Below, piece after piece: positions 58,204 through 64,000 of a DNA stretch of 64,000 nucleotides. The first letter of the stretch is position 1. The number at the start of each line of letters is the position of its first letter. The stretch is taken from positions 97,489-161,488 of the forward strand of contig NZ_JADNOP010000001.1 of assembly GCF_015557635.1 (NCBI RefSeq). Reading direction: 5' to 3'. Position numbers and translations under genes: made by a program. Source of the stretch: Fusicatenibacter saccharivorans. GTDB lineage: Bacteria > Bacillota > Clostridia > Lachnospirales > Lachnospiraceae. The notes beneath the pieces were generated by a model, which was given only the letters and a program-made list of their open reading frames with translations, had not been told where the DNA came from and did no database searches.

Positions 58204-58560
58204 TTGATGTTGGGGGCAAAACCATAAATAACTTTGTCCTCTATTTCTATAAAGAGTTTTCTGAAATTCAATGCTGCTATCTTGGAACCGAAAAAGAACT
58301 TGCCCCGCTGTTTCCCACGAGGTATCTTTTCCAAGTGGTAATTCTTGCGTATATTCGATGGAACAGTTTCCACTCCATTACGCAGCCTTGCATAATTTTT
58401 GAATTCTTTGCTATTCCGTTGGATTTTCGCACGTTCATGCGCTGCTTTGGATGTTACTATTTTTGCAACCTTCTTAAAGATCTTCGGCTTGCATTGATCC
58501 TGCTACGGACAGTTGGCACACTGCTCATGCAGAAAGGAAACGGCACACTGATTGCTTGGT
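58204..58560 (-). mobile_element. IS remnant 1: transposase 3' fragment (IS1182-like) with internal deletion
   Basis: The minus frame encodes a transposase tail (QCANCP, then TAG at 58503-58505, QDQCKPKIFKKV, RNGVETVPSNIRKNYHL, FFFGSKIAALNFRKLF). After RKLF it joins directly to the element-end sequence at 58208-58251. The copy at 63.5 kb has about 128 bp between these points. 285 of 288 bases are identical between copies. Inactive. Confidence 0.82.
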
Positions 58561-58637
58561 TTCATATAAGAACATGACATTTTCTCAAAAAAGATGACAT
58601 TTTTATCGTCTAAAACCACAGATTTTTTTATAAAAAA

Positions 58638-58674
58638 GGTAACGTCTCTGAAATATCGCTTCATAAACGTTACC
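58638..58674 (-). terminator. Terminator of the type I toxin mRNA
   Basis: ACGTTACC (plus 58667-58674) pairs with GGTAACGT (58638-58645). On the minus strand the stem is followed by TTTTTT. It ends the transcript starting near 59070. Confidence 0.7.
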
Positions 58675-58767
58675 TTGACTTCTTAGCAAAAACAACAAGT
58701 CCAGACAGAATATTCTATTTTTTCAACAAAAAGGAATACACAAAACTCTGCGCATCCCCCATGCTGC

Positions 58768-58796
58768 TTGACTTTTTTCGTCCGGCAGCTTATAAT
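58768..58796 (+). promoter_or_regulatory. Promoter of the antisense RNA
   Basis: TTGACT (58768-58773), 17-bp spacer, perfect TATAAT (58791-58796) on the plus strand, facing the toxin gene; no plus-strand protein gene follows. Confidence 0.75.
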
Positions 58797-58802
58797 CAAA
58801 TC

Positions 58803-58925
58803 AGAAGCAATCAAGGATATACCAGTGTCGGTGGTTGCCTTTCTGAAATAATCTAAATTATTACAAAGAGCAACAAGAGACATAGGCTATCCCCTATTTG
58901 CGGTAGGGAATAGCTTTCTTTCTAC
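58803..58925 (+). ncRNA. Antisense RNA antitoxin (RatA/SR4-like)
   Basis: Predicted from the promoter just upstream to the terminator hairpin GCTATCCCCTA...TAGGGAATAGC (58886-58914) plus TTTCTTTCT. About 120 nt, complementary to the toxin mRNA 3' untranslated part and its last codon. This 3'-overlap layout equals txpA/RatA and bsrG/SR4 in B. subtilis. Confidence 0.65.
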
Positions 58926-58999
58926 TTGCGGTGGAAGTTTATGTAAGATAACGCCGCAAAAACAACAAGTAAAAGCGTCAACACTTCCATTGTATTCAT
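58922..58999 (-). CDS. Small hydrophobic type I toxin (holin-like/Fst-TxpA type)
   Basis: 25 aa: MNTMEVLTLLLVVFAALSYI then NFHRK. A single membrane helix with a charged tail, typical of type I toxins that damage the membrane. GGGGG lies 8 nt before the ATG at 58999. An extended -10 sits about 75 bp upstream. It overlaps a predicted antisense RNA. Too short for ordinary gene callers. Confidence 0.72.
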   Translation of the reverse strand: MNTMEVLTLLLVVFAALSYINFHRK

Positions 59000-59075
59000 T
59001 GGCATTACCCCCTTTCTGTTTCCAGAAAAGACAACCACCAGACTATCCCTATCACGTTCTGACCTGATTAGATTC

Positions 59076-59084
59076 AGTATAACA
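59076..59084 (-). promoter_or_regulatory. Extended -10 promoter of the toxin mRNA
   Basis: Minus strand TGTTATACT: TATACT at 59076-59081 with the TGn extension; no clear -35 at 17 bp. Confidence 0.5.
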
Positions 59085-59119
59085 TACCATCGACTATTTT
59101 ACTACCTCTTCGACATACA

Positions 59120-59160
59120 AATCCCCTCTCGTAATTCGTCTACGAGAGGGGATTCTTTTT
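59120..59160. terminator. Terminator between the CAP-domain gene and the toxin locus
   Basis: AATCCCCTCTCGTA (59120-59133) and TACGAGAGGGGATT (59141-59154) form a perfect 14-bp stem; TTTTTTT follows on plus, TTTG on minus. It ends the large surface gene whose stop is at 59161. Confidence 0.88.
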
Positions 59161-61320
59161 TTATCGGATAAAGTAGTTTGTGATCAAATTATAATCGTTC
59201 TCTGTCATACCAAGGACTTCGCCCATTCCCATATCTTGATTCTCCCAAGTAGCTGGAAAGTCAAGATCCTGATTTGCAAATGAGAATACAGCTGAGAAAT
59301 TCACAATTTTTCTTCCGTTATACTCCTGCGGTTGTCCATACATTACAGCGATTGCTCCATATGCATTATAATCATCCATCTGGTTTGCTTTATGACCTGG
59401 AGAGGACATCCAAAGGTTGAAGATCTGGCGGGCAAGATCATCGGAATCTGTATATGACAGACCACCGCCGCAGCCGTTCTGTCTGCCACCATGCAGGGCC
59501 AGATTATCAGAAGTTCCGTATCCTGGCTGTGTGATTGATCTCATGATGTGGTATCCGGCAGCGGCAACGCTTCTCGGATAACAATGTTTTTCATCCCAAA
59601 TCATAGCTGCATGTCCTTCTTTGACACGTTCTTCATTTACCAGGTCGAAAATCTTTCTGGAAACTTCCTGATCGTAAACGGTCATTCCAAGAGCCTCTTC
59701 GTTGGTATATGGGATATTAATTTTTACTTCAACATATCTACTTACAGATCCTTGATTCGGTTCTACACCTTCTGCAGATGCATAAATTGTAACTTTTTGC
59801 AGACCATTTTTTTTATGAACGGTTACAAGTCCATTTTCATCTACGCTTGCTACTTCTGGATCATCCGAAGTCCATTTTACCGCTTTGTTGGTTGCATTTT
59901 CCGGATATACGGTTGCGGCCAGCTGCAGTGTCTGTCCAACTTCAGTTAATTCCAGATTACTGTTCGGTGTAATTGTTACGCTTGTTGCATAAACGGTTTC
60001 TGCTGGTGTCTCTGTTGGCTTCGGTGTCTCTGTCGGCTTTGGCGTTTCCGTCGGCTTTGGCGTTTCCGTCGGTTTTGGTGTCTCCGTTGGTTTTGGCATT
60101 TCTGTCGGTTTCGGTGTTTCTGTCGGTTTCGGTGTTTCTGTCGGTTTTGCTGCTGGTTTTGTTGTAAGCGCACCGTCTTTTCCGTAGTAATTTCCGTTTA
60201 CCGTCTGGTCCGTTACCATCTTGCAGTCTGATCGGAAATAATATGTTTTTCCGGAAATCTTCATCTGCATATCCTTGCAGGCTCCGCCCCAGCTCCGGAT
60301 ATAGTATTTTGCTCCGTTTTCTTCTTTCCAGCATCCGGAAAGCATAACTCCGTTTCCGTCCACAAAATACAGGTTATCTTTGTATGTAAAGCTCGTGTTC
60401 ACTGCCATGGTGCCGTCTGCCTGGAACCAGTACCATTTTCCTCCGGTTTTCAGCCACTCATTCTGATAGGCTGCACCGTTATCATGCAGGTAATATTTTT
60501 TTCCGTTCCAGGTCTGCCAGCAGTTTTTATAAGCTCCGCCCCAGCTGCAGAAGAAATAGGTTTTTCCCCCGTCCGTGAAAGATTCATTTGCTTTCATGGT
60601 TCCGTCTGCGTTCAGATAGTAACGGTTATTGTCCCAGGTCTGCCAGCCCGTTGCAATTTTTCCATCTTTTGCTAGTTTCCACTGTCCATCCATCACGATC
60701 CACTGCATGTTGGTTACATTAGCATTACCATCAAAAGTGTAGGAGCGTCCGTTGATTTTGGCAGATCTGTTCTTATATGCGCCGCCCCAGCTGCACAGAT
60801 AGCGGATTTTCCCTGTATCATCCAGTCTCCACTCATTGGAGCGCATACTTCCATCACTATTCATGTAGTATTTATTTCCATCCCAGGTCTGCCAGCCCGT
60901 TGCAATTTTTCCGTCTTTTACCAGATACCATTTTCCACCTTTTACAACCCACTGGGAACCCTGTACCTTACTGTCTGCACCGAATGTATAACTTCTGCCG
61001 TTGATTCTTGCCTTGCAGTTCAGGTAAGCTCCACCCCAGCTGCGGAAGTAGTAAACCGATCCATCCGTATCAATCATCCACTCATTTGCTTTCATGGTTC
61101 CGTCTGCATTCAGATAATATTTTTTTCCGTCCCAGGTCTGCCATCCGGTCTGTTTTACACCGTCTTTATAAAAATACCAGGTTCCAGACTCCTGCGTCCA
61201 TCCGGTTTTTCCAGCTGCCTGTACTGTCTGGGCAGAAACTGTTGGGAACATATTTGTTGCGGCCGGTGTACCTACTGCCAGGCTCAGGCCAAGAAGTACC
61301 ATTGCGATTCTTTTTCTCAT
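59161..61320 (-). CDS. Secreted cell-wall-binding-repeat protein with Big2 and CAP domains
   Basis: Start at ATG 61320 (MRKRIAMVLLGLSLAVGTPA) after GGAGG. 719 aa. Signal peptide, then many choline/glucan-binding-type repeats (TGWQTWDGKKYYLNADGTMK, FRSWGGAYKN; about 40-385). Next comes a KPTETP linker of eight copies, a Big2 domain (VYATSVTITPNSNLELTEVG; KWTSDDPEVASVDENGLV; about 440-530) and a C-terminal CAP/SCP domain (DLVNEERVKEGHAAMIWD; LWMSSPGHKANQM). Attached to the cell surface; CAP role in adhesion or defence is unknown. Confidence 0.92.
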   Translation of the reverse strand: MRKRIAMVLLGLSLAVGTPAATNMFPTVSAQTVQAAGKTGWTQESGTWYFYKDGVKQTGWQTWDGKKYYLNADGTMKANEWMIDTDGSVYYFRSWGGAYLNCKARINGRSYTFGADSKVQGSQWVVKGGKWYLVKDGKIATGWQTWDGNKYYMNSDGSMRSNEWRLDDTGKIRYLCSWGGAYKNRSAKINGRSYTFDGNANVTNMQWIVMDGQWKLAKDGKIATGWQTWDNNRYYLNADGTMKANESFTDGGKTYFFCSWGGAYKNCWQTWNGKKYYLHDNGAAYQNEWLKTGGKWYWFQADGTMAVNTSFTYKDNLYFVDGNGVMLSGCWKEENGAKYYIRSWGGACKDMQMKISGKTYYFRSDCKMVTDQTVNGNYYGKDGALTTKPAAKPTETPKPTETPKPTEMPKPTETPKPTETPKPTETPKPTETPKPTETPAETVYATSVTITPNSNLELTEVGQTLQLAATVYPENATNKAVKWTSDDPEVASVDENGLVTVHKKNGLQKVTIYASAEGVEPNQGSVSRYVEVKINIPYTNEEALGMTVYDQEVSRKIFDLVNEERVKEGHAAMIWDEKHCYPRSVAAAGYHIMRSITQPGYGTSDNLALHGGRQNGCGGGLSYTDSDDLARQIFNLWMSSPGHKANQMDDYNAYGAIAVMYGQPQEYNGRKIVNFSAVFSFANQDLDFPATWENQDMGMGEVLGMTENDYNLITNYFIR
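60004..60147 (-). repeat. 18-bp tandem repeat coding for KPTETP
   Basis: Eight units of 18 bp in frame, one with Met for Thr (KPTEMP). Pro/Thr linker between the wall-binding repeats and Big2 domain. Copy number is likely to vary between strains. Confidence 0.9.
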
Positions 61321-61337
61321 ACTTTTTCCTCCGTCCG

Positions 61338-61390
61338 TGTCAAACATTGACACCGATTTTTCTGTTTGAATTCCATGTCAACGTTTGACA
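61338..61390 (-). promoter_or_regulatory. Twin palindromic operators upstream of the CAP-domain gene
   Basis: TGTCAAACATTGACA (61338-61352) and TGTCAACGTTTGACA (61376-61390) share TGTCAA-N3-TTGACA, centres 38 bp apart. The first lies 18 bp from the ATG, so binding there could block translation start or transcription. The regulator is not in the window. Confidence 0.7.
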
Positions 61391-61419
61391 CGGGATTCCT
61401 TGTTTTGTTATTTCACTTT

Positions 61420-61749
61420 TTACTCCGGAATTTCTTCCAGAAGTTCCCCGGTATAATCTTCCCGTTTTCCGAGTTTTATGGCGTCGTCCAGTTCGGACTG
61501 TTCCATGCATACACTTCCGATCGGGTGGATTCCTGGATCACAAAGAATCAGATACAGATTTCCCTGGTAATCTTCCGCTACATCACCATCCTGCCGGTAG
61601 CCAACAAACTCATGCTCAATCGGTATTTCTTCCGGATGCTCCAGATAGAATGGATCAAGCTCTCCCCAGTCCAGTGTGGAAAAATTGAAGTCCGGAAAAC
61701 GTTCTGCTATTACTTTTTCTGCATTTTTTCGAAGCTCTTTCATGTCCAT
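61420..61749 (-). CDS. Small acidic protein of unknown function
   Basis: 109 aa from ATG 61749 after GGGGGAG. Acidic and soluble: FNFSTLDWGELDPFYLEHPE, FVGYRQDGDVAEDYQGNLYL, ICDPG-like turn, SELDDAIKLGKREDYTGELL. No recognised domain. It lies between surface protein genes and has its own promoter; an immunity or regulatory role is only speculation. Confidence 0.72.
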   Translation of the reverse strand: MDMKELRKNAEKVIAERFPDFNFSTLDWGELDPFYLEHPEEIPIEHEFVGYRQDGDVAEDYQGNLYLILCDPGIHPIGSVCMEQSELDDAIKLGKREDYTGELLEEIPE

Positions 61750-61790
61750 ATGGTTTCTCCCCCTTTTTCATTTTTTGGAATCATATTATC

Positions 61791-61819
61791 ATATTACCTT
61801 TCCAATTCCGTAATTACAA
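61791..61819 (-). promoter_or_regulatory. Promoter of the 109-aa gene
   Basis: Minus strand TTGTAA (61814-61819), 17-bp spacer, TAATAT (61791-61796), 42 bp before the start codon. Confidence 0.6.
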
Positions 61820-61863
61820 GAGTCTTTTGCTATTTTTCATATTGCATTTTTATTACATTCTAA

Positions 61864-63228
61864 TCACCCCTCTGTTTTATTTGCATTTGTTGTTATTGTA
61901 ATATGGCTTCCGCTGCTGAATGCGGCTTCCATGGATGCCTTCAATGCGTTCAGGATTTCATCTGCACTTTTTGTTCCCCCGTAGAAGCCCGTATTGGCCG
62001 TTTCCTGCGATTTTTCTGCATCGTACCGTAAAATGATCGTAAGTCCTGTTCCAGCCGTTGCAGCGTCCGAAAACGAGCTTGAAAGGGTTGTCTTGGATGT
62101 ACAGGAAACGGTAAGTGTTCCACTCAGGAACTTACAGCCGGAAAACAGGTTCCCGCTATCCGTACAGGAAGATGGGATTTCACCGGTTATGGATTCCAGT
62201 GCGGTACATCCGAAAAAACTGCTGTTCATTTTCTGTGCAGACGATGGGATATGTACTTCTTTCAGGTTGACGCAGCCATTGCAGATATTCGAAAGTTCTT
62301 TCGCACTGTCCGGAATCTGGACAGATGCCAGAGCCATACAGCCGTAATACATGGAATCCATGTTCTCCAGCTGCATACAGGCTGTTGTATCGGCTCCCTC
62401 GATCAGCGCCGTATCACCGTAAAATGCTTTTTTTGCCTGTTTTATATTTCCTGGAAGTTCCATGGCCTTTTCCAGTGCGATACACCCTTCTGCGCAGGAT
62501 GTAATATCTTCCAGCCGGACCGCACCAGACATATCCGGCATACTGGTCATCGCCGTAGCATTCTTGAATGTTTCCACCATGCTTCTCACTGTATCCGGGA
62601 TGCGGCACAATGTTTCCAGGTATTCGTCATTTCCTGTAAACCAGTAGTCCATGCTTTCCACTTCTGCCTCCGGATCAATCCAGGTCAGCCGTTTAACAGA
62701 ATATTTCTTCCATGGCGCAGAATCTGATTTGAAATTCCGGACGCTTCCTTTTCCGGATATTTCTAGATCCCCGTTGGAATACAGGATAGCCTCCACATCA
62801 TCTGGATTTTCTCTGCCGATTTTATACCTAACACTTTCATCACGGTCAATAAGCACTGTTATCTCTGCCTTGATATCCGGATATGCCTTGGAGGAAACCT
62901 CTACGGTAACACTGTGGCCATGTGCCGGCACTTTAGCCGGTGACACGCTGTATGTATCTGCATCCAGAAGCTGTTTCTTTTTCCCGGATATTCCGTATAC
63001 GCGGAAATTTTTTTCTGAAATCCTACTTCCGGCAGCATAGCTTTTCTCTGCAGCTTCCACCTTGATCGTTTCCGGTTTTTCCGGTGCAGCTTCTTTTCGA
63101 AATTTTGGCAGTACCAAAAATACGACTCCAACAAGAATCAGCAAAATAACAGCAATCAACGCTATGATCCACAAGCTGCTTTTCTTTTTCTGCCTTTTTT
63201 TCGCTGGCTGTTTTTTTGATACGGCCAT
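61864..63228 (-). CDS. Membrane-anchored BspA/LRR-like surface protein
   Basis: Start at ATG 63228 (MAVSKKQPAKKRQKKKSS); 454 aa. Basic cytosolic start, one membrane helix (WIIALIAVILLILVGVVFLV, about 20-40), a bacterial Ig-like region (about 60-140) and LRR_5/BspA-type repeats (LSNICNGCVNLKEVHIPSSA, FFGCTALESITGEIP; about 190-390). Outward-facing, signal-anchor topology. Function probably binding or recognition. Its start lies 3 bp before the end of the DUF6017 fragment reading frame. Confidence 0.82.
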   Translation of the reverse strand: MAVSKKQPAKKRQKKKSSLWIIALIAVILLILVGVVFLVLPKFRKEAAPEKPETIKVEAAEKSYAAGSRISEKNFRVYGISGKKKQLLDADTYSVSPAKVPAHGHSVTVEVSSKAYPDIKAEITVLIDRDESVRYKIGRENPDDVEAILYSNGDLEISGKGSVRNFKSDSAPWKKYSVKRLTWIDPEAEVESMDYWFTGNDEYLETLCRIPDTVRSMVETFKNATAMTSMPDMSGAVRLEDITSCAEGCIALEKAMELPGNIKQAKKAFYGDTALIEGADTTACMQLENMDSMYYGCMALASVQIPDSAKELSNICNGCVNLKEVHIPSSAQKMNSSFFGCTALESITGEIPSSCTDSGNLFSGCKFLSGTLTVSCTSKTTLSSSFSDAATAGTGLTIILRYDAEKSQETANTGFYGGTKSADEILNALKASMEAAFSSGSHITITTNANKTEG

Positions 63229-63230
63229 TT

Positions 63231-63506
63231 TTACTCTTTTTTCTTTTCCGTATTGTGCAGGCACTTCAGGATATAACAGATGTGATCTTTATCCAGCTTC
63301 AGGAACATGCTTTTTACAATCGAAACAGGACGTTCCTTTCCTCCAATCCGAATTGTTCCTGCATCCGGCGGCAGCATTAGGGTTTCTACAATCAGATCAA
63401 TCAGTTCATCCACTTCCTGCTTGTTATAGATCGGCGGGTAGTTCTCGTAATCAATATTTTTCCGAATCAGTTCCCGGTAGGCAGATATCCGATCCATCAT
63501 ATCCAT
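63231..63506 (-). CDS. DUF6017-like C-terminal fragment of a replication initiator
   Basis: 91 aa: MDMMDRISAYRELIRKNIDY, EVDELIDLIVETLMLPPDAG, TIRIGGKERPVSIVKSMFLK. This matches the tail domain (DUF6017) normally fused to RepA_N/replication initiator proteins of plasmids and ICEs. The rest of such a protein is missing, and an IS end lies 30 bp upstream, so it is probably a truncated gene, although an ATG and a weak SD could still allow translation. Confidence 0.72.
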   Translation of the reverse strand: MDMMDRISAYRELIRKNIDYENYPPIYNKQEVDELIDLIVETLMLPPDAGTIRIGGKERPVSIVKSMFLKLDKDHICYILKCLHNTEKKKE

Positions 63507-63535
63507 CCCATCTCTTTTTGTTCCCCGCTTTATAT

Positions 63536-64000
63536 TATGATGTTAGGGTCAAAACCATAAATAACTTTGTCCTCTATTTCTATAGCACCTTGAAAAATTC
63601 ATATTTTGTAGTGTAATACCGGATTTCTTCGGATATACGCTGGTATTCCCTTCCTTGATTTTATACAAGTACCGGATTTTGAGCGTAATGTCCTAAACCC
63701 TTCACATAGTTGAAGAGTTTTCTGAAATTCAATGCTGCTATCTTGGAACCGAAAAAGAACTTGCCCCGCTGTTTCCCACGAGGTATCTTTTCCAAGTGGT
63801 AATTCTTGCGTATATTCGATGGAACAGTTTCCACTCCATTACGCAACCCTGCATAATTTTTGAATTCTTTGCTATTCCGTTGGATTTTCGCACGTTCATG
63901 CGCTGCTTTGGATGTTACTATTTTTGCAACCTTCTTAAAGATCTTCGGCTTGCATTGATCCTGCTACGGACAGTTGGCACACTGCTCATGCAGAGAGGAA
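63536..64000 (-). mobile_element. IS remnant 2: transposase 3' end (IS1182-like), cut by window edge
   Basis: The minus frame from the edge reads QCANCP, TAG (63964-63966), QDQCKPKIFKKV, then RNGVETVPSNIRKNYHL and FRKLFNYVKGLGHYAQNPVL with stop at 63661. Element-end sequence (ACCATAAATAACTTTGTCCT and flanks) lies at 63539-63584. It shares 285 of 288 bases with the copy at 58.2 kb, including the amber codon. Confidence 0.82.

Noticed and set aside
58574..58603. 10-bp direct repeat ATGACATTTT with 20-bp period
   Set aside because: Only two copies; could be part of the transposase remnant. Not CRISPR and too short to interpret.
58683..58883. 66-codon minus-strand ORF (MSLVALCNNLDYFRKATTDT...)
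   Set aside because: It lies in the predicted toxin mRNA 3' UTR, is antisense to the predicted regulatory RNA, has no protein family features and ends in an odd Cys/Trp-rich tail. Kept as non-coding.
50080..63500. Many plus-strand long ORFs opposite minus-strand genes
   Set aside because: They are shadows of real genes: no SD, no family features, Arg/Ser/Pro-rich translations.

Overview
This 64 kb window comes from a low-to-moderate GC, spore-forming, anaerobic member of the Bacillota, most likely the Lachnospiraceae (class Clostridia). Supporting signs are the sporulation pair yqfC-yqfD followed by phoH-ybeY, a SUF iron-sulfur operon in the order C-B-D-S-U, an electron-bifurcating Nfn pair, Rex, a THF-riboswitch-controlled folate ECF transporter, and arabinan-degrading GH51/GH43 enzymes. 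Most genes lie on the minus strand. Almost all starts have a strong GGAGG-type Shine-Dalgarno (SD), with several GTG and TTG starts. No tRNA, rRNA or CRISPR array was seen.

Layout. 1-13 kb: end of a MATE exporter, a polar amino-acid ABC importer with a PHP phosphatase, enolase, the SUF operon and a sodium-symporter-family transporter. 12.5-16 kb: an AraC regulator divergent from an arabinofuranosidase (GH51) and a GH43 enzyme. 16-20 kb: folT with its THF riboswitch, a PIN-domain toxin and antitoxin pair, proA, 5-formyl-THF cyclo-ligase and DUF896, preceded by a heavily structured ncRNA with its own promoter. 20-32 kb: a DUF3048 lipoprotein, ybeY-phoH-yqfD-yqfC, and assorted hydrolases, redox proteins and small proteins, ending with rlmH. 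32-46 kb: nfnAB, the ftsK-uppP-tepA run, yebC, mazF, nnr, rex, an ABC-F ATPase, NADP-isocitrate dehydrogenase and a subtilase. 46.6-51 kb: two MATE exporters, the second divergent from a LysR regulator, and a GNAT.

52-64 kb reads as accessory DNA. It holds an MFS/spermidine-synthase fusion with a frameshift in an A7 run, a decayed alpha/beta hydrolase, an Lsa-like ABC-F gene behind a long attenuator-like leader, and a DUF1638 gene. It also holds two near-identical transposase 3' fragments about 5.5 kb apart, a type I toxin with an antisense RNA, a large cell-wall-binding CAP-domain protein behind twin operators, an LRR-like surface protein and a truncated DUF6017 replication-protein tail. This suggests a decayed plasmid- or ICE-derived island.

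Functional themes. Folate supply is represented by the riboswitch, FolT and the cyclo-ligase. Redox balance is represented by Rex, Nfn and IDH, with Rex-like palindromes at the rex and nfn promoters. Iron-sulfur assembly is represented by SUF with a dyad spanning its promoter. The most noteworthy non-coding signals are the structured RNA at 20.02-20.24 kb, the type I toxin-antitoxin locus at 58.6-59.1 kb and the ABC-F leader at 57.0-57.35 kb.
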